DNA of 64,000 bases, from the NCBI GenBank assembly GCA_023389575.1, contig JAEWEG010000010.1:1-64000 (forward strand). Direction: 5' to 3'. Within the stretch, counting starts at the first letter, position 1. The number at the start of each line of letters is the position of its first letter. A program made the position numbers and the translations under genes. A model generated the notes under the pieces. It did not search any database, was not told the origin of the DNA, and was given only the letters and a program-made list of their open reading frames with translations. Positions 17,290 through 25,421 of this stretch are shown in pieces. The DNA comes from Chloroflexota bacterium. Its GTDB lineage: Bacteria; Chloroflexota; Chloroflexia; Thermomicrobiales; UBA6265.

Positions 17290-18111
17290 ATGTCCAGCAA
17301 CCAGTCGTTCACCGAGACCGAGGTCGCCCTCGTGGGTGGCAACGAGAACAGCGTCGTTCGCGTGGGAGAGACCGTGCGCCGGCCAGTGCATCCGTGGACG
17401 CCGGCGGTGCATGTGCTGTTGCGGAAGCTGGAAGCGGCTGGGTTCTTGGAGGCGCCCCGGGCGATCGGATTCGACGACCAGGGGCGGGAGATCCTTACCT
17501 TCATCCCGGGCGAGGTGGGGAACTATCCGCTGACCCCGGAGATGGTGAGCGACTCCGCGCTGGTCGACGCCGCGCGATTGCTTCGCCGCTATCACGAGGC
17601 GGCCACCATCGAGCCGGGGTGGGAGGTCTTTCCCTGGCGGTTCCGGGATCCGGATCGCGGCCGGTGGGAGGTGGTCTGCCACAGCGATTTCGCCCCGTAC
17701 AACCTCGTGTTCGATGCGGGGAAACCGGTTGGCATCATCGACTTCGATGTCGCGGGCCCAGGGCCGAAACGGTGGGACATCGCCTACGCCGCCTACCGGT
17801 TCGTGCCGCTGGCGAGCGACGCCAACTGCGTGGCGTTCGGGTTCGGCACGGAACCTGACCGGGAGCGGCGGCTGGCGCTGTTCCTCAACGCCTACGGCCC
17901 GGCCGACCTTGCCGGGTTGCTGGAGATGGTGATCGAGCGGGTGGAAGGCTTGCGCGACGATATCCTCCAGCGGGCCGCCGCTGGCGACCCGAGCGTGTCG
18001 ACGCACCTCGAAGAGGACCACGTAGGCTCGTACAACGCCGACCTGGCCTGGAAACGCGAACACTTGGTGGCTGTTGATCGGGTGATTTCCGGGATGAACC
18101 AGGATCAATAG
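17290..18111 (+). CDS. Phosphotransferase family protein (APH fold)
   Basis: A 273-residue protein. The catalytic loop VCHSDFAPYNLVF (HxDxxxxN) and the metal site GIIDFDVAGPGP define the APH fold. The N-lobe is short, beginning EVALVGGNENSVVRVG. GAAGGA precedes the ATG at 17290, and an ATG at 17278 is an alternative. Homologues are often annotated as trifolitoxin-immunity or aminoglycoside phosphotransferase, but no substrate can be assigned. A hairpin-capable sequence (AACTCA/TGAGTT, 18125-18154) follows and may end the transcript. Confidence 0.83.
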   Translation: MSSNQSFTETEVALVGGNENSVVRVGETVRRPVHPWTPAVHVLLRKLEAAGFLEAPRAIGFDDQGREILTFIPGEVGNYPLTPEMVSDSALVDAARLLRRYHEAATIEPGWEVFPWRFRDPDRGRWEVVCHSDFAPYNLVFDAGKPVGIIDFDVAGPGPKRWDIAYAAYRFVPLASDANCVAFGFGTEPDRERRLALFLNAYGPADLAGLLEMVIERVEGLRDDILQRAAAGDPSVSTHLEEDHVGSYNADLAWKREHLVAVDRVISGMNQDQ

Positions 18112-18265
18112 CAGGAGCAAGCAACTCAACCGCCAAGCGGTGATGAGTTCCCTGTAGCCTCCCGCTTTTGGGCAGATTCGCCGATTCGATACACGCACTG
18201 TCTCCCTACCATGATTTCCACGACCGGCATTGGCCGGCCCTCGTGATACACCGGGAGATCGAACA

Positions 18266-18598
18266 ATGGTTGCGCGGTACATTCGGCGCACGCCGGAATC
18301 ATTCAAAGCGTTTGCTGTGGCTCTGGGACTCGTGGTCGTGGGTACGGTATCCACGACCGGAGCGGGCCTCGCCTCGACTGATACGCACATCGACCTTTCG
18401 CTCGCCCAGTACACGGAGTCCTGCCAGCGGGCGGCGGCGAGCTACATGTTTGAGCTGGACAAGGTCATGGACATGATGGATGCCGGGGTGAGTGGTCCGA
18501 GGCTGGAGCGGCACGTTGACCTGATGTGGGACTACTACGCCATCGTTGTGTACGACTGCGGCATCGATGTGTCGGGTTGGGGTGACGATCATCCGTAG
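18266..18598 (+). CDS. Small secreted protein, paralogue A
   Basis: A 110-residue protein with an arginine-containing N-terminus and a hydrophobic stretch (AFAVALGLVVVGTVSTT, residues ~15-31) followed by a likely cleavage site before STDTH. The mature part is about 70 residues with two cysteines, in ESCQRAAASYMFE and YDCGIDVSG. The next gene has the same two cysteine contexts, so the two are paralogues and a disulfide is likely. I recognise no family. Export by the Sec route is inferred. Confidence 0.7.
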   Translation: MVARYIRRTPESFKAFAVALGLVVVGTVSTTGAGLASTDTHIDLSLAQYTESCQRAAASYMFELDKVMDMMDAGVSGPRLERHVDLMWDYYAIVVYDCGIDVSGWGDDHP

Positions 18599-18657
18599 GC
18601 ACGGTATCAGGGATCGTTCTCACCCCATTGCCGCGCCTGACCAGAAAGGTGGAAAAC

Positions 18658-18999
18658 ATGTTCGTCACCCGTGCGCCGCGCAGGCGACCATCGATCAGGC
18701 GTTGGGGCATGGCCATCGGCTATGCGCTCTTCGCCTGTCTCATGATGCTGGGTACCGCCATGGGCTCGACCGATCCCAACGCGGAACTTCCGGTGGAGCC
18801 ATGGAGCCCGCTCTCCGAGCGGTGTCAGCGGGCCGTGAACACCTATTTTGTCGAGGCGGAATGGTTCATGAATCACCCTGGGATTGACGTGGACAACCCG
18901 CTGTTCTCCTTCCACTGGTACCGGCTGTGGGATAGCTGGTACATAGCGGAACTGGAATGCGGGATCGATATCGACAACACCGGGCACCTTGGCTATTAG
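18658..18999 (+). CDS. Small secreted protein, paralogue B
   Basis: A 113-residue protein. Basic start, then a hydrophobic segment (GYALFACLMMLGTAMG, residues ~20-35) and a mature part beginning STDPN. It shares with the preceding gene the STD start of the mature chain, SERCQRAVNTYFVEAE (against ESCQRAAASYMFELD) and LECGIDIDN (against YDCGIDVSG), with matching Cys positions. AAAGGTGG precedes the ATG. The spacing (59 bases) and shared strand suggest co-transcription. 19000-19254 downstream holds no gene. Confidence 0.7.
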   Translation: MFVTRAPRRRPSIRRWGMAIGYALFACLMMLGTAMGSTDPNAELPVEPWSPLSERCQRAVNTYFVEAEWFMNHPGIDVDNPLFSFHWYRLWDSWYIAELECGIDIDNTGHLGY

Positions 19000-19254
19000 C
19001 CGTCTGTTTGACGGGACAGTCCTGGGCTAACGGGGTGCCGGCCGGCATGACCTCCTTACGGTTCGTTACTTGACAGTGGGCGTCATTTCCATCAGGGTTG
19101 CGAGGAACCACAACGCAAGCGCCGCCACGCGATATAGTGGGCAGGCCGCCATGGCCAGGGATTCTCTGTCTGGTTGCATGGGCGACGTGTCGCTATCGCA
19201 TTGGCATGTGCCAAGACATCGGGTTCAGGGTTTCCATCAGGAGGATCACCGCTC

Positions 19255-21057
19255 ATGAGCCAGGCATCTCGCGAATCACTACAGGGCATCTTCGAACAGT
19301 TGCAACGTGGCGAGGTTTCACGACGTCAGTTCATGCAGCGTGCTTCCGCGCTGGGTCTCGGTTCGGCCGCGGCGATGGTGCTTTCGCGGGCGTACAGGGT
19401 ATCCGCCCAGGGAGCCACGCCGGGCGCATCGCCAGTCACTGGTGGCACGGCGCTGACGCTCTCCGAAATCGAGCGCAACCCTGGCAGTGAGCAGGAAGGG
19501 GCCGATCCCGAGGGCGTGATGACGCTCAACCTCGGCTCCGAAATCGACACCGGTGATCCTCAGGTGCTGGCCTTCCTGAACGAGATCGAGATCTCGTCCA
19601 AGGTCTACGCTCCGCTGCTCGCGCTCGACGAGATGAACCTTCCGGCGTCCTGTGGCGCCGAAAGCGTGGAGCTTTCCGAGGACGGCACGGTTTACACCTT
19701 CACCATCCGGGAGGGGATGACCTACAGCGACGGCGTGCCGGTCACCGCCCACAACTACGCCTACGCGATCAAGCGGGCGCTGAGCCCGGTGGTGGCCGGA
19801 AACTACTCGAATACCCTTTACGCGGTGACGGGCGGCCAGGCCTGGCGCGAAGCCGATCCTGCTGGCGACGCGGCCGAACTCCAGGCGCTGGAGGATGTCG
19901 TTTCCGAGTCGATCAAGGCGCTGGACGACCGCACGCTCCAGATCACGCTGGACTTCGCCGCCGGGTACTTCCCGTACGTGATGGCGATTTGGGTGACCTA
20001 CCCGGTGCGCGAGGACCTGGTCGGTGACGATCCCGACTGGTGGCGCAACATCGAGAACTACATCGGCAACGGCCCATTCGTGGTGACCAGCCACACCGAT
20101 GGCCAGGAATGGGTGTTCGAGCGGAACGAGAGCTACTTCCGTGGCCCGGCCGGGATCAAGACGCTGATCTTCAAGGAGATCGACAGCTCGGAAACCGAAC
20201 TGCTTGCTTACCAGCAGGGCGAGTTCGACATGATGGGCCCCGCCTCCACTCAGCTTCCGCAAATCCAGGCCGATCCCACCCTCAGCGCGGAGTTCCAGCG
20301 CTCGGTGGGGGCCAGCACCAACTGGTTCTCGATGAACAATTCAGCGGCGCCGTTCGACGTGCTGGAAGTTCGCCAGGCATTCGCCTTCGCGCTCAACCGC
20401 GAGCAGTACGTCCAGCAGATCACGAATGGGGTGGGCATCGCCGCCGGCACGCTGCTGTATCCGGGGAATCCCGCCTACCAGGAGGAGTTCCAGCAGACCT
20501 ACGATGAGGCGCGGGCGCAGGAGCTGCTCGCCACCGCTGGCTATCCAGGCGGCGAGGGCTTTCCGCCACAGGAACTGTTCTACGTGGGCGACGATGCGTC
20601 GTCGCAGCAGCAGGCGACGTTCTTCGCCGAGAACCTGAACCAGGTGCTTGGCGTGCAAATCCAGCCGACCCCGATTGATGGCGCGGAACTGCAGAGCCTG
20701 CGCACCAACCGCGACCCGTCGCTCATCTTCAACACGGGCAACTGGTTCGAGGATTACCCGCACCCACAGAACTGGCTCTCGCTGGTGTTCGGGCCCGGCA
20801 CGACCCGGGCGCCGCTCGGCTGGAGCGACGACACGTTCAATGATCTGGTTACCCAGGCCGACCAGTTCCCGATCGACGAGGCGATTCCGCTGTACCAGCA
20901 GGCCGATGCCCGCCTGGCCGAGATGGCGCCGGTCGCGTTCTTCCGGCACGGCGAGAACCTGCTCCTGATCAAGCCGCATATCCAGGGCTACGTCAGCTAC
21001 CCAACCTCGATCGTGGACATGGTGTACCAGGCCGAGAAGATCTACCGCACCGCCTGA
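19255..21057 (+). CDS. Peptide/nickel-type ABC transporter substrate-binding protein (family 5)
   Basis: A 600-residue extracytoplasmic solute receptor. The N-terminus has a twin-arginine motif SRRQFMQRA followed by a hydrophobic region and SAQGATPGAS, so Tat export of the folded protein is expected. There is no lipobox cysteine, which is unusual outside groups such as Thermomicrobia and archaea. The family 5 core includes YTFTIREGMTYSDGVPVTA and AFALNREQYV. AGGAGG precedes the ATG. Two hairpins separate it from the permease genes, consistent with a higher level of the binding protein than of the permeases. Substrates are most likely oligopeptides. Confidence 0.9.
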   Translation: MSQASRESLQGIFEQLQRGEVSRRQFMQRASALGLGSAAAMVLSRAYRVSAQGATPGASPVTGGTALTLSEIERNPGSEQEGADPEGVMTLNLGSEIDTGDPQVLAFLNEIEISSKVYAPLLALDEMNLPASCGAESVELSEDGTVYTFTIREGMTYSDGVPVTAHNYAYAIKRALSPVVAGNYSNTLYAVTGGQAWREADPAGDAAELQALEDVVSESIKALDDRTLQITLDFAAGYFPYVMAIWVTYPVREDLVGDDPDWWRNIENYIGNGPFVVTSHTDGQEWVFERNESYFRGPAGIKTLIFKEIDSSETELLAYQQGEFDMMGPASTQLPQIQADPTLSAEFQRSVGASTNWFSMNNSAAPFDVLEVRQAFAFALNREQYVQQITNGVGIAAGTLLYPGNPAYQEEFQQTYDEARAQELLATAGYPGGEGFPPQELFYVGDDASSQQQATFFAENLNQVLGVQIQPTPIDGAELQSLRTNRDPSLIFNTGNWFEDYPHPQNWLSLVFGPGTTRAPLGWSDDTFNDLVTQADQFPIDEAIPLYQQADARLAEMAPVAFFRHGENLLLIKPHIQGYVSYPTSIVDMVYQAEKIYRTA

Positions 21058-21075
21058 TCCATCCGGCCGTGAAGG

Positions 21076-21154
21076 GCCAGCGGGGAATCGCGCATTCCTC
21101 GCTGGCTCGTTCCGGCGGCGGCGCGGTCCGCCCCGGCTCCCGAAGGGCCGGGGC
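21076..21154 (+). promoter_or_regulatory. Two intercistronic hairpins between binding protein and permease genes
   Basis: Hairpin 1 is GCCAGCG..CGCTGGC at ~21076-21106. Hairpin 2 has arms 21130-21137 and 21147-21154 (GCCCCGGC / GCCGGGGC). They may stabilise the upstream message or partly terminate transcription; neither has a long T run. Confidence 0.55.
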
Positions 21155-21185
21155 GCGTCAATGAGCCGCAACGCGGGAGAATCGC

Positions 21186-22115
21186 GTGATCCAGTACATC
21201 ATCCGCCGGGTGCTGTGGACCATTCCGGTGCTGTGGCTGGTGGCCACGGTCACCTTCTTCCTCATGCATTCGGCGCCCGGCAGCCCGTGGGATGCCAAAT
21301 CCACGCAGGGGCGGCAACTCGATCCGGCGCTGGAGGCGTCGTTCAACCGGCAGTACGGATTGGACAAGCCGCTGTTCCAGCAGTACACCACCTACCTCGG
21401 CAACGCGGTGACGCTTGACTACGGGGATTCGTACAAGCAGCGCGGGAAGTCGGTGGTGGAAATCATCGGCCAGGGCTTCCCGTACTCCGCACGGATCGGC
21501 GTGCTGGCGCTGGCGATCGCGATATCGATCGGGATTCCGGTCGGTATCTTCGCGGCCCTGCGGCACAACACCATCGCCGACTACACCAGCCTGTTCGTGA
21601 CCACCGTCAGCTACACGCTGCCGGACTTCGTGATCGCGATCTTCCTGCTGATCGTGTTTTCGGTGAACCTTGGCTGGTTCCCGATCTTGTTCACCGACTG
21701 GCGGAGCTACATCCTGCCGGCGCTGGCGCTTGGTACCGGCAGCGCCGCCTACATCGCGCGATTGACCCGGTCGAGCGTACTGGAATCGTTGCGGGAAGAT
21801 CATGTGACCACGGCGCGGGCGAAGGGGCTGCCGCACCGGACGGTGATCGCCCGTCACGTGGTGCGCAACAGCCTCATCCCGGTGCTGACGGTGATCGGGC
21901 CCGCGTTCGCCGGACTGATCACGGGCACCATCATCATCGAGCGGGTGTTCGGCGTGCCGGGGATGGGCCGGCTCTTCATCGATAGCATCACCTCCCGCGA
22001 CTACCCGGTGATCATGGGGGTCACGATGTTCTACGCCTTCATCATCGTGATGAGCAACATGGTGGTGGATATCGCCTATGGCCTCGTCGATCCGCGCATT
22101 CGGGCGAGCCAGTGA
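21186..22115 (+). CDS. Dipeptide/oligopeptide ABC transporter permease (DppB type)
   Basis: A 309-residue membrane protein with six helices. The N-terminal IQYIIRRVLWTIPVLWLVAT helix and PGSPWD periplasmic segment are typical of DppB/OppB. The EAA-like coupling loop reads DHVTTARAKGLPHRTVIARH. The start is GTG at 21186 with GGGAGA before it. Encoded between the binding protein and a DppC-type permease. No ATPase genes follow, so the transporter must borrow ATPases from elsewhere. Confidence 0.92.
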   Translation: MIQYIIRRVLWTIPVLWLVATVTFFLMHSAPGSPWDAKSTQGRQLDPALEASFNRQYGLDKPLFQQYTTYLGNAVTLDYGDSYKQRGKSVVEIIGQGFPYSARIGVLALAIAISIGIPVGIFAALRHNTIADYTSLFVTTVSYTLPDFVIAIFLLIVFSVNLGWFPILFTDWRSYILPALALGTGSAAYIARLTRSSVLESLREDHVTTARAKGLPHRTVIARHVVRNSLIPVLTVIGPAFAGLITGTIIIERVFGVPGMGRLFIDSITSRDYPVIMGVTMFYAFIIVMSNMVVDIAYGLVDPRIRASQ

Positions 22116-22140
22116 TGCGCCAGATGGGGAGGGCAGGCGC

Positions 22141-23091
22141 ATGACGCAGGCCGTTATCGAAGCTGGCGGCACCCAACCGTTGGCCCTGGGAGGCAAGGCC
22201 GCCTCGCGCGGCTTATGGTCCGATGCGTGGAAGCGGCTGCGGCGGAACAAGGCCGCCGTGATCGGGCTCGTGTATATCGCGATCATGGTGCTGATCGCCA
22301 TCTTCGCGCCGGTGCTGGCGCCGCATCACCCGAACCGTATTCCCTCCGACGCGATGGCGAACATGCCGCCGTTCTGGGATGAGGGCGGGTCGAGCAAGTA
22401 TCCGCTGGGGACGGATTCGCTGGCCCGCGACGAACTCAGCCGTCTCATTTACGGGGCCCGCATCAGCATGATCGTGGGGATCGTGCCGACGCTGATCATT
22501 ACGGCGGTTGGCGTGATGTACGGGCTGGCCTCCGGCTGGCTGGGTGGCCGTTGGGACAACGTCCTCATGCGGTTGGTGGACGTGGTGTACGCGTTTCCGT
22601 CGCTGCTGCTGTTCATCATCGTGCAAGCGGCGTTTCGCGATTCGTGGCTGGGGCGGTCGCTGGGTGGGTTGACGCTGCTGTTCGTGGCCTTCGCGATCAC
22701 CGGCTGGAACGGGATGGCGCGGCTGACGCGCGGCGAGACGATGCGGCTGCGGGAGAAGGAGTTCGTGGTGGCGGCGCGGGCAGTGGGAAACCCCTCGCAC
22801 CGGATCGTGTTCCGCCACATACTGCCGAATTCGCTGGCGCCAGTGATCGTGGCGGTGTCGTTCGCGATACCGGGGTACATCCTGGCCGAGTCGAGCCTGA
22901 GTTTCCTGGGCATCGGCATCCGTCCTCCCACCGCGAGCTGGGGGAGCATGGTGTTTCAGAGCTTCCCGATCGTGACCTTCCGGCCGATCTTCGTGATCAT
23001 GCCGAGCATGCTGATCGCGCTGGTGATGATCGCGTTCGCCTTCGTGGGCGATGGACTGCGCGACGCGCTGGACCCGCAATCGAACCGGTGA
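22141..23091 (+). CDS. Dipeptide/oligopeptide ABC transporter permease (DppC type)
   Basis: A 316-residue permease. It has the N-terminal OppC segment WSDAWKRLRRNKAAVIGLVY, the periplasmic HPLGTD-like segment KYPLGTDSLARDELSRLIYG, the coupling loop KEFVVAARAVGNPSHRIVFRH, and a C-terminal end DGLRDALDPQ. GGGAGGG precedes the ATG. Last gene of the transporter cluster; the following DNA is the second parDE cassette, which starts 99 bases on and may have displaced the expected dppD/dppF ATPase genes. Confidence 0.92.
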   Translation: MTQAVIEAGGTQPLALGGKAASRGLWSDAWKRLRRNKAAVIGLVYIAIMVLIAIFAPVLAPHHPNRIPSDAMANMPPFWDEGGSSKYPLGTDSLARDELSRLIYGARISMIVGIVPTLIITAVGVMYGLASGWLGGRWDNVLMRLVDVVYAFPSLLLFIIVQAAFRDSWLGRSLGGLTLLFVAFAITGWNGMARLTRGETMRLREKEFVVAARAVGNPSHRIVFRHILPNSLAPVIVAVSFAIPGYILAESSLSFLGIGIRPPTASWGSMVFQSFPIVTFRPIFVIMPSMLIALVMIAFAFVGDGLRDALDPQSNR

Positions 23092-23143
23092 TGCGCCTCG
23101 ATTGCGTTCCCGGCGGGAATGCCCATTCGGTGGATAGGGTCCG

Positions 23144-23189
23144 TATAATGAAGGTCATTGGTAGTCCTCATCCCGGAATCGAGCGCATC
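23144..23189 (+). promoter_or_regulatory. Shared leader of parDE cassette 2 (TATAAT box)
   Basis: TATAAT at 23144-23149, exactly 46 bases before the ATG as in cassette 1, with the same AGTCCTCAT and GGAATCGAGCGCATC blocks. The conserved leader probably holds the antitoxin's operator. Confidence 0.6.
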
Positions 23190-23477
23190 ATGGCTTCCAT
23201 TACGATCACGCTTCCAGAGCACATCAAGAACCACATTGAGCGGCAGATCGCCGAGGGTCGTTTCGATGACGAGTCGTCGGCGATCGTGGCGGCTGTCGAG
23301 CAATCGATGGAGTCCTCCTACCGCTGGGAAGAAGACGAGGCTCTTCTCGAAGCCATCGCCGAATATGAGCGCGATGGCGGCACGCCCTGGACCCCTGAAC
23401 TGCGGGAGCGGATTCTGCGCGAGTCCGAGGAGGCAGCACGAAGAGGGGATCCAATCCCGTATGACGTCACATATTGA
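23190..23477 (+). CDS. parD: ParD-like antitoxin, cassette 2
   Basis: A 95-residue antitoxin. The RHH segment is MASITITLPEHIKNHIERQI, followed by SSAIVAAVEQSMESSYRWEEDE and an acidic tail ending PYDVTY. It shares start, leader and tail with the antitoxin at 16683. It overlaps the toxin start by 17 bases. A much longer in-frame upstream extension runs through the dppC gene in another frame and is not real. Confidence 0.87.
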   Translation: MASITITLPEHIKNHIERQIAEGRFDDESSAIVAAVEQSMESSYRWEEDEALLEAIAEYERDGGTPWTPELRERILRESEEAARRGDPIPYDVTY

Positions 23478-23748
23478 GGTGATTCTTTCGCCTCAAGCTC
23501 GACGTGATCGGGTGGCGATACTGCATTACACACTGAAAACCTGGGGCTCCGGACAACGTGATGCCTATGATCAGCTGCTCGAAGATGCATTCATCCGCCT
23601 ACGTGACTTTCCCGACCTCGGTCATCCTGTAAATGGGCGTCCCTCGAATATCCGTGAGCTTGTGTTGCGACATCACGTCATCGTGTATCGGCGTGAGCCC
23701 GAGCGGGTTGTCATCCTCCGGGTTGTGAATCCACGGCGGCGACGGTAG
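23461..23748 (+). CDS. parE: ParE-like toxin, cassette 2
   Basis: A 95-residue intact toxin with IEVILSPQARRDRVAILHY, TLKTWGSGQRDAYDQLLEDAF and a C-terminal block RELVLRHHVIVYRREPERVV ending NPRRRR. Known ParE proteins act on gyrase. The C-terminal NPRRRR is shared with the disrupted toxin at 16957. Because that copy is dead, this cassette is probably the active one. It directly borders the truncated GNAT gene. Confidence 0.87.
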   Translation: MTSHIEVILSPQARRDRVAILHYTLKTWGSGQRDAYDQLLEDAFIRLRDFPDLGHPVNGRPSNIRELVLRHHVIVYRREPERVVILRVVNPRRRR

Positions 23749-24039
23749 GAGACGCCCGATGTTCGACACGTCCACCGTCCGGGGCGCATGATCGCGGCGG
23801 CCGGGATGTGTCTGCATGGAGATGTCGCCTCGCTGGGTGGCGCGTCGACGCTTCAAGAGGCGCGGGGTCAGGGAGCGCGGTCCTTGTTACTGCGTCACCG
23901 GCTCCAGGTCGCGAGCGAGGCCGGGTGTCGCTGGGCGGTGGCGACGGCAGGGTATGGATCCCAGAGCGCGAGGAACATGGAGCGGGCCGGGTTCTTGATG
24001 CATAATCGGACCTCGCGTTTCGTGCCAGAGGAGCCGTAG
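23749..24039 (+). pseudogene. GNAT acetyltransferase, C-terminal fragment
   Basis: The open frame GRMIAAAGMCLHGDVASLGG, then ASTLQEARGQGARSLLLRHR (acetyl-CoA loop RGQGA), then GYGSQSARNMERAGFLMHN is the second half of a GNAT fold. The first half, about 150-200 residues, is missing. The preceding bases lead straight into the parE stop codon, so insertion or deletion at the parDE cassette removed it. An in-frame ATG at 23788 could express about 83 residues, which would lack the substrate-binding half. Confidence 0.78.
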
Positions 24040-24147
24040 CCAGGCATCAGACTTCCAACCAAGAAATAGGGCGGCGGGACAGGTTTTGTCCGCAAGGCTC
24101 TGGTAGGCTCGGCAACATTGATTGGGCCGACTTACTTGGGGGAACGG

Positions 24148-25293
24148 ATGACACTTTCCGCGCGCACGTTGAATCGCACCACACTCCAGCGACAGATGTT
24201 GCTGCAGCGCGAATCGTTGCCGGTGCCGGAAGCGGTGCGGCGGCTGGTGGCCCTGCAGGCGCAACACGCCGCGTCGCCCTACGTCGCGTTGTGGAACCGG
24301 CTGGAGGGATTCGATCCGGCGGCGATGGATGCGGCGTTCGTGGCGGGGGACCTGGTCAAGGCAACACTCTTGCGGCTGACCCTGCACGCCGTGCATGGCG
24401 ATGACCATGCGACTTACCGGGAGGCGATGGAGTCGCGAATCCGCGGTGGCTGGATTGGCGAGGAGCGGATGCGGCAACTCGACTCGGCGGCTGGCGGCGA
24501 CCTTGCCGGACTGATCTCCGATCTGATGGCGTTCACCGCGGAGCCACGAACCGGCGCGGAGGTGGACGCGTGGCTGCAACCCCGGCTGGTGGGCGATCCG
24601 GACCCGGAGCTGGTGCAATTGTTGCGGGGCTATTCGCCGCTGGCGCACGCGCCATTGGGACAAACCTGGACGTTCGGGCATCGAGCCAGTTGGCAAGCCC
24701 CGCGGTCAGTGCCCAGGCTGGACGATCCGGAGGCGGAAACGGCGGCGCAGGCGCAACTGATCCGGCGATTCCTGGCCGGGTTTGGCCCGGCGACCATCCC
24801 CGACATGGCGACATTCACGATCCTGACGCGCACCCGACTCAAGGACGTGGTGGCGAGGATGGATGATCTCGTTCAGCTGGATGGCCCGGGTCGTGCGCCG
24901 TACTACGATCTGCCGGAAATGGCTCTGGCCGACGAGGGGCTGGCGGCGCCACCCCGCCTGATGGCGATGTGGGACAGCGTGCTGCTGGCGAATCATGACC
25001 GGAGCCGGATCCTGCCGCCTGACTACCGGAAACTGGTGATCCGGGTCAATGGGGACGTGCTGCCAACCGTGCTGGTCGATGGATACGTGGCCGGGTTGTG
25101 GCGGACGGTGGACGACGGCGTTCAGGTGATGATGTTCCACGACGTGCCGGACGAAACGTGGCCGGCACTCGAAGGGGAGGCGCGGTCGCTGTTGGCGATG
25201 CTGGCCGACCGGGAGCCGGGCGTCTACCGGCGGTACGACCACTGGTGGACCCGCCTGCCCGATTTCGAGACGCGCGTGCTGACGGTAGGGTGA
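24148..25293 (+). CDS. Winged-helix DNA-binding domain protein (HTH_42 / AlkZ-like)
   Basis: A 381-residue protein. The start TLSARTLNRTTLQRQMLL, the segment RRLVALQAQHAASPYVALW, and TLLRLTLHAVHGDDHATY are hallmarks of the HTH_42 family (PF06224), which includes the AlkZ/YcaQ DNA glycosylases acting on interstrand crosslinks and many uncharacterised relatives. The QxQ-type glycosylase motif appears as QAQH. Function as a glycosylase is possible but not shown. GGGGGAACGG precedes the ATG. Followed by a strong terminator. Confidence 0.82.
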   Translation: MTLSARTLNRTTLQRQMLLQRESLPVPEAVRRLVALQAQHAASPYVALWNRLEGFDPAAMDAAFVAGDLVKATLLRLTLHAVHGDDHATYREAMESRIRGGWIGEERMRQLDSAAGGDLAGLISDLMAFTAEPRTGAEVDAWLQPRLVGDPDPELVQLLRGYSPLAHAPLGQTWTFGHRASWQAPRSVPRLDDPEAETAAQAQLIRRFLAGFGPATIPDMATFTILTRTRLKDVVARMDDLVQLDGPGRAPYYDLPEMALADEGLAAPPRLMAMWDSVLLANHDRSRILPPDYRKLVIRVNGDVLPTVLVDGYVAGLWRTVDDGVQVMMFHDVPDETWPALEGEARSLLAMLADREPGVYRRYDHWWTRLPDFETRVLTVG

Positions 25294-25347
25294 TCCGACC
25301 CACCATTCCATGCCTCGTGAGGCGAGCATCAAGCCTTCCGATACAGT

Positions 25348-25385
25348 GGCCCGGACGATTCCGCGTACATGGAATCGTCCGGGCC
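25348..25385. terminator. Bidirectional hairpin terminator
   Basis: Perfect 15-bp arms (25348-25362 and 25371-25385, GGCCCGGACGATTCC) with an 8-base loop, between convergent genes ending at 25293 and 25422. Confidence 0.8.
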
Positions 25386-25421
25386 GATGACGTTGTTCCC
25401 TGATTGATCGCCCAACGGCGG

